From: Termitomyces sp. T153
Taxonomy: Eukaryota > Basidiomycota > Agaricomycetes > Agaricales > Lyophyllaceae
Assembly (NCBI GenBank): GCA_018296165.2
Contig: JACKQL020000021.1
Location: forward strand, 310,001-374,000
Direction: 5' to 3'
Length of the DNA: 64,000 bases
Below, piece by piece: positions 46,041 through 56,589 of the stretch. Position numbers and translations under genes: made by a program. The notes beneath the pieces are model-generated. The model was not told where the DNA came from. It was given only the letters and a program-made list of their open reading frames with translations, and did not search any database. Numbering within the stretch: the first letter of the stretch is position 1; every line of letters starts with the position of its first letter.

Positions 46041-48607
46041 ATGCTTACTCTTGGTCCTGGATCTGTTTGTGACATCTGTCTAGAGGCGTTCGGCTCTGGT
46101 TTCAAAGCGGCATCGGCTATTGTTTGCGGTCATGCATTCTGCTCTGAGTATGTGCTATCCACTTCTTATCAACGTGTTGGATTGACCGATTGACTTCTGT
46201 GTGTGAAGGTGTATTGATCAGCTCAGATCCGCGCCTCCAACGACCAACCACCCTGATCCTAATTATAAGCCTTGCCCTTTATGTCGCCATACATTCGATA
46301 CGAGGACATACATTCGGCTCCATGTCGATCACGACAATAATACTCGCCCGACTGTCCCTGCGGTGACCGGGCCTACGGTAAGCGAAGAAGATGTGTACAC
46401 CGTGCAAAGTCTGCTCGAGAGAATGATTAACATTGCCAATGAAGGATCCTCCGAAGAGGAATCGCGGAAATACATCGCGGAAGCAAAGACTTTTCTCCAG
46501 GGGCAGAAAGATTCCAAGCGGGTTTGTTGAGTGCTAACTTCCACGTACATCTGATTTATTTCATTCCAGTTTATTGAATTGCGGACGTGCTACAGGATGC
46601 TGGTCTATACCACGAAGGTTCGGGCCACAAATCGTCAACTTCAGGCTCAGAAGGCGGACCTGGAGGTATCCCTTAGCCGAGTGAGAGAGGAGAAAGCAGA
46701 AGTCGAGCGTAAGGCCAGGGATGAGAGAGATCTGGCATTATCGATAGAGAAATCTTTACAGGACCATGCCAAGCTTACCCAGGATGGATACGAAGCAATG
46801 ATCATGTGAGTCTTTTTCTCTCATGATCGATCCATGTTCCTGGAAATTGGCGCTGATAAATCACTTGTCAGGCATGTAAGTGGATATATTCGTTCGAACG
46901 GGCTGAAATGAATACCTTCCACAGTACAACAAGGTTGCAACCGATTTGAGTACAATCTGTGATCACCTGCGGCACTCATATTGTGATGATTCTTATTCCC
47001 GCGATCACAAATCGACTCGGGAACTCGCCTCACACATTGCTCACGGGCTTACATCCTATCACGAGGAATATATTAGGCGAGACGGACATGTTGTCACAGA
47101 ACCTGGGAATCTCATGGTATCACCACTCGCCGCGTATTCGGCTCTTCCCATTCGTCCATTTACCCTTCCGGAAGAAGGCGAAATCGAGGTGCCCCCGCCG
47201 AAATCAAAACGTCGCTCACAATCGTCTACTTGTTGCAATTCAGAGCATCCGTCCAATTGCGATTGCGCCGTTCCCTGTACAGAAACACCCCAACCAACAT
47301 ATCAAAGCAGTGCTTTCTGTAGTCGCAGCGCGACTTCGAATGATATCCTCGTTTCCTCTGGCTTTGAATGCCAACCTGTTCACGCCGATCTTAATGCTCC
47401 ATTACTCATAGCCCAGACTGGATGTGAGGCTGTCGGTCCCCAGAGCACTGATGACCACGATGACCATCGGTCAACGACACACCGAAATGCTGAACACAAT
47501 TGTGATCACACGATACACAACAATGACCAACCCACGTTGTCTCATGAGGCAAGTCAACCATCCTCGTCCTTACACACTCCCGGCTCCATTCCTCATGATC
47601 GTGGGTCAATATCTGTCAATGAGACAACATCCCTCGCAGGAACTGCTTGTTTGGCTACAGCCTCAACTCTACAAGTTCACTCTTCGCCCTCGCACATCTC
47701 TGGCTCGACATCGAGGTCTCAGCGTCGCGGGTCGATACCCAAACGGAAGACGCCCGATGCGGAAACGACTCCACTGGCTCCAACCTCGGAGTCTCCCTCA
47801 ACGCAAGGATTCAGAAATGTTATGTTACAAGATCTTCTGCAAGACGCGGCGCCCTTTTCCGGATCCTCTTCTCAGATTAATGCCCCTTCATCTTCTTCTG
47901 TTCAGACACCTGCTATGCTTTGCCACGATTCTCATAGATCCGACCAGAAAACAGAACCCAGTCTCGGGTATTATACTCTTCCTCAGCCCTCACCATCTCT
48001 ATTGGCCGAAAGGCGCGAGCGCCATCGACAGGAGAGTCTTCGTAAGTCTGAGAATCGTGACACCCAGAGTGAAGAAATCTTCATTCCTCCTTCGGTACCG
48101 ATACCCTCGCGGGCGACACGTCAATCTCACGACCAGGCTCGCGTGCCTGGCCCGACGTACGATCCCTCAAATGTGCTTTTATCTTCGGCCAGCAGTGCTG
48201 CAAAGGCCAAGGCGCGCGAACGCGCTGAGAAGGCCGAAAAAGAGAAGTGTACTGAGAAAGATAAGGATTCGATCAGGAAGAAGGCTGAGGGCGAAGAGCG
48301 GCGCAAGGCGAAGCGCGCGGAAGCAGGATATCCTGAATATGAAAACTTCACTTCGTCATATCCAGGCGTGAACTCAAGTTCTTCCAAGAGCAAGCGGCCT
48401 TCCGATTCTTGTGGTGTTACTGACGGTTCTCAACAAGGCAGTCTGAGCTATACTTCGTTGCACGATCCTCCTCCGTATACCTCTGCTTCGCAACGCGTCT
48501 CTGGCTCTGGTAGCAAAAGCAACCGCTATACAGAGAAGTATGCAATCGACAGCTACGGCCATAAGTATATACCAGTTCATGTCCTCTCTGCTACCCCTCG
48601 CGCTTGA
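46041..48607 (+). CDS. RING-finger protein with coiled coil and long disordered tail (paralog 1)
   Basis: Predicted exons: 46041-46147, 46209-46521, 46570-46805, 46872-46875, 46925-48607; 780 residues. A C3HC4 RING is at residues 10-61 (C10, C13, C29, H31, C34, C37, C58, C61), so a ubiquitin E3 ligase role is plausible. Exon 3 encodes a heptad-rich coiled coil (QLQAQKADLEVSLSRVREEKAEVERK). The last exon is Ser/Thr/Pro/His-rich and disordered, with a Lys/Glu-rich stretch near residues 640-690 (AKARERAEKAEKEKC). A 4-nt exon (GCAT) is needed to keep frame. The architecture and intron phases (2,0,2,0) match the gene at 50809. Substrate is unknown. Confidence 0.75.
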
Positions 48608-49401
48608 TCTCTTTTCTTCACACGATGACTTTTCCTTCGTACTTTCGAAGGTTTCTCCCTTGATTGTAGGCCCAGACTGTATTTTCAGGACTATCGAGAT
48701 TCCTCGAGAGGAGAGGAGCGCCCTTTCCCACCATGGCGTAATTCTGGAATGCAATTATGCCACTGGCACCTTGTGCAAACCCTCGTTTGCCCTCGTTAAC
48801 GTTTCATGATCTTAATCTTCACTCCATAGCGCCGGAGGTATCCTGACATCATAACGCTTGAAATCCTGTACATGATTATCCTATGAGAATATTATCGCAC
48901 ATCTCAATCTTCGAAAAGAGAACCGGACACTCGGACACTCAAATATGGGAATATCAAAGGATCCTACAGATTGCCCATCTAAGTTCTTAGAGAATCTCCT
49001 CTTTACATATGTAACAGCCCCGAAAACCACATCGGGTTGTCTGAGGTACATGAACCCACAAGTCCATGGAAGAATCCATGCTGAGTGTCAACTCTAAGTT
49101 GGGAACAGATCCATGATAACTCGAAATAGTGACCATAGTGAAATGGTAGAAGGGTCACAGAAAACGGCCTGATCGCGAAAGCTCCGAAGGGTCAGCTAGG
49201 TACACAAATGGTCTATCACCAGGATGGGCTTTTAGATAACAAGGCTCAAAAAGGCCCTAAGTGTAAGCTGATGCAAGGAAAATTGGTGGCAGAACAGTGA
49301 ACGATAGTAAAGTGATCCTCACTACATAGTATAAGTATATGAGCACGGCCGGCGTCTCGGACAATCTAAGTATTCGCATGTCTAAAGTATTCGAATGTAG
49401 T
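48608..49401. other. Convergent intergenic region
   Basis: Lies between the 3' ends of the first RING gene and the R-SNARE gene. No coherent frame or known RNA is seen. Confidence 0.4.
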
Positions 49402-50369
49402 TTACGACCGAGAGCTACATTGATTCAGCCCCGCCCCGCAGAACTGAGCAGCGATGATCCACAGAATGATCTATAAAAATGTGAATGGCCAATCCTGAAA
49501 TGAAGTGAGACATCGACTCACCAGCCCTACAATGATGGAAAGCGCCAAGATCTTTTGATTCCGCCACCACATCTGCCTTCTTACAGTTCTAGCGCCCCTC
49601 CTGAACGCAGTTGCTTGACCTGCCATGACGTCCGTCTTATCGACAAGAAGCTCGATTCGTTCACCTCGATTGAGTATTTGTTCTACGTTCTGTACCATGA
49701 TATCCTTAACTTGATCTAGTTCGGAGCGGGCGCGAGTCAGTTCATCCACAGGAGGCGAAGTGTTATACTGGTGCAACAGGGCCGAAATAGTGGGTCCAAA
49801 GCTGCCTTGGAGACCATGAACAGGAGTTTCGCCGGAGGAAGAGGAAGAAGGAGCAGCGGAAAACTGTCTCATGTTACTTCCAAATGGATTCGACAAAGAT
49901 ATAAAAAAGACGAACCTTTCGCTGGAGATCAGCCAGGAAGGCAAAAGGCATTCTCCTGTCAAACCGATGTATGGGCATGATGGAGTTGTAAAGCTTAGAT
50001 AACTACCGTCCAACAGCATCATCCGCCATGACTAGGTATATGTAGCCTCCTTCCGAAACATAATGAAAGAGATATTGCTCCCAAACATAGGTAAGTTTGC
50101 TATACTACAGGTGTAAGTTCCACGATCCAATCAGGTATGAATACGAACCTATCATTAGGAGGAATTTTAGTTAAAATAGTTTCCGTCGCTGGGAACGTTT
50201 TAGTACGCTATAATGATTTATTACAACCAGGACAAAAGACCATGTGAAAAGTCTCGTTTCCCAGCTTGATGTTCGGCCAAGATAGTGGATCCTCTGGCCA
50301 CCAACGCATGTATCTATTGAAATTAGTGGATACAGTAAGTCTCAGAGATAGATACCTCACCAAGGACAT
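49402..50369 (-). CDS. Longin-type R-SNARE (VAMP7-like), seven predicted exons
   Basis: Predicted exons, minus strand: 50369-50361, 50313-50241, 50188-50149, 50099-50007, 49955-49916, 49863-49522, 49470-49402. The total is 666 nt, 221 residues. R-SNAREs on vesicles zip with Q-SNAREs to drive fusion with vacuole, endosome or plasma membrane. Residues 1-110 form a longin domain (start MSLIHALVARGSTILAEH, then KLTYVWEQYLFHYV and MPFAFLADLQRKF). The SNARE helix is near residues 130-190 (ELDQVKDIMVQNVEQIL) with the zero-layer Arg in NRGERIELL. A basic RRQMWWRN stretch leads to a C-terminal membrane anchor (KILALSIIVGLIILWII). Introns are 47-52 nt with GT/AG ends. The VAMP7 group fits better than Ykt6, because it has a membrane anchor. 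Confidence 0.85.
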
Positions 50370-50808
50370 TGAGGGCGCTTCGTGGCTGCTGTGGAAAGAG
50401 ATCATTCATGCATGGACGACTGACGTTATTGTACATAGTTGGATCATTTTCCCACGGCTAGTCAACACCAAGATACTTTTCAACGCCTTCATTTTCTTTA
50501 GATTGAACCTAGTTATAGTGCTGTAATCTTGTATTGTACATGTACAGTGCGAACTGTTGTACGGTGCGAAAGGTTTTGGTTCAAGAGTGTTGACCACGAG
50601 TGCTGATACCCACGATGATTCTGGCCACTGCGCAGCCCATCGGAGTTCAATGTTCCGCATCAGGCAGTCATCTTTCTGGATGGCGTATTCCCATGTGTCC
50701 GAAGTCATAACAGCCTTCAGCAAGGGGGCAGGGTGTGTCACAGTTATTTTTCTTATCTTATATCGCTCCATCAGAGGTGGGGAACCTGCTTAGGCCTCTA
50801 GGGCTTCT
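50370..50808. promoter_or_regulatory. Bidirectional promoter region
   Basis: The R-SNARE (minus) and the second RING gene (plus) start only 439 bp apart, so their promoters share this stretch. A minus frame of 121 codons exists but lacks any recognisable domain. I cannot name individual elements. Confidence 0.5.
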
Positions 50809-53590
50809 ATGCCCCTCATCATCCACCCGTCAAGTTGCTGTGATGTCTGCTTAGAAACCCTCACCTATAATGAAAGACCACCTTTTGCCATTCCATGTGG
50901 CCATATCTTTTGCAGAAGGTGTGCTTCTCCCCCTTTTTTGTGCGTACCATACTAAACCATACACTTTCCTACCAGTTGCCTCTTGGACATGGATCCGAGC
51001 TTATGTCCTTTATGTCGGAAGCCATTCTTGCCTGAGCGTTCAAAAAAGCTGATAACCGGAGAGCTGGAGGTCAGAGAGGCGGATGGAATCGAAAATAAGA
51101 AGGCTATTGAACTTCTCACGAAGCTTGTCCATTCGTTGGATACAGAAGAACATGACAGTACTGTCTTGGAAATCGATCTCTGGTTGAGCGCTGGGAACAC
51201 AGTGCGTGGCGATCTTCACTGTTTTACCCCTCGGCTCAAATTTGATCACAGCATGCATCATTGCAAAAAGTACAAGAGATTCTCAAGGAGTATCTTGTCC
51301 TCAAGTCGGAAAGAAGTGCGAATTTGCGTTCAATACGGCGGTTGCAACGTGACATGTGCCGTCTTCAAGCCGATCATTCGACTGAGAAACAAAGTGCATC
51401 TGCGATGAAACAAGAATTATTGTCTCAAGTTGAAGAATTACAAGAGTGCGTTCCATACTGCTAATCGATCCTTGTAGAGCTTCTGCTGACTGAGAATTTT
51501 GATGAAACAGGAGGGTAAATTGTCCAATATATAAGCACGTTGCATCTGCTTATACACTATACTTACAATAGATCAGAAAACTCGAAGGACGTCGCAGAGA
51601 CCCTCCAACGATCACTTTCAATTACAACCCCCTTCCGACCCCTCCGGAGCCCTTTCCTCAAGAGTCTCTGCCGTTTCTCGCGAATCTACAACAAAATATC
51701 AATCTGACGAAAGCCGATCTTTCGCAGTCATCAGATCTTACGACACGAAATACGGTTCATCCTAATGCTGTGCCTACCAAGACCAGCGTTGAGGGTTCAG
51801 CAGCGGCAGCACCGCGGGCTCCAAGTCCTGATCAGACTTCGAGCCCATCCAATCTTGTTCCAGCCGTGAACGAACGCGCGAACGCCCATAGAAGTGCAAT
51901 CATTCGCGGTGCCTCTCCGAATCAGCGATTTATACCAGGAAGTGTGTATGAAGAGTCCTCTAGTTCTGCTGGAACGGATCTGTATGGGGAGACAGCTCCT
52001 CCAATGGACCCATTTGTATTAGCTACAGGCTATTTCACGGAGTACGCCGTTGGTTTCGGGGAAGCATATGATTTGAGCCACCGTCATTTGCAGTCGTCGA
52101 GCAGACGAAATCGCCAGGGGAGACGAGCGACAGAGCCAACAACTCCATCGGTGGTGGAGCTCCTAAACCAATCTAATGCCTCTTCGAGCCGCACCTTGGA
52201 TGATCAACTTTCACAACAATTAGCCGATATTTCGCTCACGAGTCAATCAGCGCACAGACCATTGGGGCTGCAAGATTTCTATACTACTTCGACAATCCTT
52301 CCCTCCTCGAACAGACGAGATGACCCTGCACCTGTCCCTCGCGTGCCTTCACCAAGACCATCAACACTAAGCTCCAGCTCCTCTACACCTATTCACGACG
52401 AACCTTGGGTACCACTTGAAAGGCAAGCGCCGTCAACACTGTCAACTTCCCCTGCTCCACTGGAGCTATATGTAACGACCGCGTCAGTGAACAGAGCATC
52501 GAATTCATCTTCACTGTTATCTGCACCAGCTTCCAGCAACTCGAGGCGATTTCGACCCGCGTCTCCAACATCCGCTCTCCCTTCTAGCGTGACCTCAGTA
52601 CCATCGCCGGACGTAACAACATCACCGTCGTCTCGCACCTTAAGTTCGTCAAGAGCTCGAGAACAACGCTCAAGGAGTGACATGACGAGCTTCGAAATAT
52701 CCTGGGATTCACCAATGAGGGTTCCAGCCCCAATCTCCCCAAATGCGAGCCTCCGTCGTCGCTCTGTGTTTAGTGCTAGTGATTCTGCACAATCCTCTTC
52801 CTTGCTCGGAGCCGTTGATTCCCCTGCGAGCACACACACAATGGACTCTTGGGGGACTGTTAGCACGAACAATCCCAATAGGGTCCTTCATCGACCATTC
52901 AGGTCTGCTCACCAAATCAGTAGCGTCAGCGACTTGAGCCTCCGCTTGTTCGATGAGTTTACCAATTCAAATGGAGGGTCAGTGTCTCAACGGGCATCGT
53001 TACTCTCAGACGAAGCACAATCACTTTCTGATTCACATATTGGCTTCGAAGGAAGCGACAATATTGGAAATTATGGCAATGATTCTCAGAACAGGACTCC
53101 GCGCGTTGTACCTCGACCGCTCCCCGACACTGAGTCTGTGTCTTCGCACGCACGCATATTGCCCTCGTTCGCACCTTCGCGGGATGATGATAGACATGGG
53201 AATATTTCCAGTAACATCACCTCGTCGTATGGCGATTTTGACCACAATCACAGCCAACATCACAGGACCCCTCCAGATGCCTCGGAGACCTGGCACCGCG
53301 CGACCATGGACCTAACGTCCATGTCATACGCACATACACACACGTATTCTCACTCCCGCACTATTTCAGATCTTGTGACTGACCGCTCCTTTTGGGCATC
53401 GCGGCACCGTACCTTGCGTTCGTCGCCCACTGGTACAAGTGTCTATGACAATTCTACATCTTCGCGAAGGGAGGCTCTTGCATCCACAAACGCTTTGGGC
53501 TTGACGGATCTTGCTTCCTCTCCAGAGTCCCGTATCTCAGCACCCACACCCATAATGCCTTCGAGGTCGTTCTTACGCTATTATAACTAA
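50809..53590 (+). CDS. RING-finger protein with coiled coil and long Ser-rich tail (paralog 2)
   Basis: Predicted exons: 50809-50918, 50976-51201, 51252-51445, 51511-51514, 51572-53590; 850 residues. The C3HC4 RING is at residues 11-50 (C11, C14, C30, H32, C35, C38, C47, C50), with IPCGHIFC at its centre and CPLCRKPF at its end. Exon 3 is a coiled coil (VQEILKEYLVLKSERSANL, then LQADHSTEKQSASAMK). The tail is Ser/Thr-rich, with repeated PSSR/SSS clusters, and is likely disordered. A 4-nt exon (GAGG) sits between coiled coil and tail, exactly as in paralog 1. The start at 50809 is the only ATG that keeps the first RING cysteines in frame. Likely a ubiquitin ligase; partner unknown. Confidence 0.75.
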
Positions 53591-55800
53591 CGCTGAAGTG
53601 ATCTACTCTGGCTCATTCCGATGGCGCACCACCTTTTTCTCTATTCCTTGGCATTTCTCATGGCATGTACTGTTCAGGTGTCATATATCCCAGGTGAGCA
53701 AGCGTACTGTGCATCTTTCAATCCGGATGGCATCACTATTGTATACCATCTCATCTTAACGAAATTGTTCTATCATATCTTAATTTCAAGCGTTTGAGCA
53801 CGTTAGTAGGTATGCCAATATTAATGGTAGCCTTTCTCCATTATACTAGCACAGTGACCGGTAGGAAGAAGACCGGAAGTTGCGGATGGATAGGTTCGGT
53901 GTCTGACCATGAGGTTACTTGTTGAAACGGAATCGAGTTCCCATTACATATTTGGCAACAGCATTTGTGTTTCATCAGAGAATACTAAGGCAATTTTCCT
54001 AGAAATTTTATTGATGACAACATGATGAAACGAAAAACTTCGCCATCGCCACACGCCAAAAGATACGTATTCTTATTCTTCGCAATCAGTATCATATGAA
54101 AATCTGGAAAGTGCTTGTATTCCTAGATGTGATCTTTATGAAAACAGATGTGAAGAGTAAGAAGAATCCAGAAGATGGCTCGAAGTCGTCTGGTGACTTT
54201 GGCCTCCGGCAGTGAGATTGGGCGGCTTCTTGTGGTCATGGGCCGTGGTCCCGAGCTTCTTGAAACGCCAAACAAGTATGAACAGAGAAAACGGAAAATT
54301 TTGGCACCTCCTGGGACTGCTGATCGGTTCGAGTCTAGTAAGCTGGCGCGAACTGAGGTGATATCACAGTCGGTCAAGGTTGTGAACTACTGATTAGACT
54401 CCAAGAGAATCGAGATAAACGTGCAAGGTTGAAATTGGTTGTAGTTATTGGTAAGTATGATATGGTCCTTCAACTTGTCTGTCAAACGTTTGTTTAATGG
54501 CTCCATAGCGCTTTTCTGAAACAACAGTTATTAGAGTTGATACAAAACGAGGTGATGTTGGAAGGAGCATACAATATATACTGTCTTTAATAACATTAAG
54601 CCCAGATTGCTATTCACAATCATATCCCAAGCCAGGACATTGGGGTAGTGGCTGGCATAGTATGCGTATGAAATTTTCTTGAGCAAACAGGACGGCTGAT
54701 GTCGATGAAGTACTATCCCCAGCATCACCGGCCAGGGAAGGATTCGAGTAGCACTCTCATCGCGAGGATATCGTATTATCCGGCCTTGTTCGTATGCCAG
54801 AACCAATGTTGTACATCCCTGTAACGGTTCTGCATAGAATGGAACACGCCGGAATTGCACACGACAAACCAGTTGGACTACCTGTCACATTAGAACAAAC
54901 CACGTTACAACTCTGTGAGCCGTTGCTCTCAGAGGTGGACGAAGCTCTGGCAACTGCCGGTCATCATACCTCGTAGCGGGGAAACCCGAGCCGCTACAAC
55001 ACCCACGACCCCTTCACAGTCGTCGTCCTTCCTCGCATCGTCTCTTTTCACGCATACACCATCGACTAGCTCGCTCGAGGATCTGGGATTGACCACGCCT
55101 GGACATCCTGTGCCGAAGATTGAGGGGTATGCTAGTTCCGCACCGCAGGACGAAAGGAATGAGAGATGGGAGGAGGTACAGGTTGTTGAGACATCAGTTC
55201 CACCCCTCGTGCAAGTCTCTTTCTTCTTGTTGGAGAGAAGATCACGGTACGTGTAAGAGACCGTGCGGGGACACGTGTATGGTACAGCACAGGCAGAGGG
55301 AGAGTTTCGGAGGTGGAAAAACTGTGCAGTCGGCTGCATAGTACTGGAGACGGAACTCTGGACATACCTCAGTCGTTGACACCAAGACTGAGGTATGCCC
55401 CATGTCACTCATAGTACGATGATACGGCTGCCTCAATCAGCTGGTAAAAAGGGAGAAAACAAAATACCTAGAAATCCTTGCATGATAGTCGAGAGCAGCT
55501 CAGAAAAGTCAGACACTTCAGGGTAGGAGGGTAATGGTGAATACCTGGCAAGGTTTACACATGCACAACTGGGAATCTGTATTACATACATGTCATGTAT
55601 CATGTCTGCTATGGTCATCTCTACCCTCTGAGTGCTGTGAGAACTGAACTTTACAACTATCTCTATCCTATCCTGATGGTCCTTTTGCAGGTCATGCTTT
55701 GATATCTAATGATATGATGTGCTCTTGATGAAGGAATGTCTCAGATATGTACGTGGAAGGTTGAAGTCAGCATGGCAAGCAGTAGATAGAAACCTTTAAC
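53591..55800. other. Region with unassigned small frames
   Basis: Candidate frames are 54175-54393 (+, 72 codons), 54794-54976 (+, 60 codons) joined by a possible intron to a Ser/Thr-rich frame ending at 55256, and 54929-55408 (-). None shows a family I recognise. A spliced plus-strand gene across 54794-55256 is possible (a VDEALATAG phrase leading to a Pro/Ser/Thr-rich part). CpG content is normal until about 55765. Confidence 0.35.
55363..55397. repeat. Perfect 12-bp inverted repeat hairpin
   Basis: CATACCTCAGTC at 55363-55374 and its exact complement GACTGAGGTATG at 55386-55397, with an 11-nt loop. It lies in non-coding DNA. Part of the arm (CTCAGTC/GACTGAG) matches the arm of the copia LTR hairpins, possibly by chance. 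Confidence 0.6.
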
Positions 55801-56589
55801 TGATTTGGGCTGGAGTTCAATAAGAGATGTTGGTCCACCATGCTTTCTCCCCTGCTTCCCAACCCAACTGTTGTGCACTACTTGCCCTCCCTCTCAATTT
55901 GCCATCCCCACATGTTTGTGACAGAAGCAGCACTAGGCAGCAAGAGGCTTTACTTTGTAGCATCATTCAGTATTCTACTGTTCTTTACCTTCTCTTACTG
56001 CCAGTCTTCACTTTGTGTGGTCAATAATTATTGTTTTGAGGATGTAGATTTTTAGCACATGTATTCTTTCTTCACCAAGTCCATGGGCAAGTTTTATATG
56101 CTCTGAGTCAACAGGAATCAGTAGTTCTGCAGCCAAGTTGATTGTTGGAACCATTGTGACCATTATCAGTAGCATATCTATTGATCATCTTGTTTGCAGC
56201 CACTATTACCCTCTGCCTCCAGCCCCTCTTGAACTCTGACATCCCCAACCTTGATTCTAGCAGCTCTAGAGCAACCCAAACCCCTTTGACCCTCAAGAAT
56301 GACCAAGAAAGGAAGGCAAGCACACCTCTGCCCTGGTATCCTGAGCAAACCTCAATGGCTTCCCCCCAACATCCCCAGGAATTGATATAAAGGCCCACAG
56401 TACCCCAACCAACAATGCCAAAGAACTCTGGACCCCATTGCCTGACTCCAAACCCCCACCACTACTCTGGACCCTGCCACCACTACTCCAACACCCACCC
56501 CCATCCATCTAGAAGCCCTCAACATCAAAATTATCAGTGCTGTTCCCTTTGCATGCATCTTACAAGACAGAACCCTTGCCTACCAGCTC

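Noticed and set aside
47424..48371. 315-codon alternative frame inside the last exon of the first RING gene
   Set aside because: An overlapping frame caused by low stop density in Ser/Pro-rich coding DNA; it lacks any domain and the other frame continues the spliced gene.
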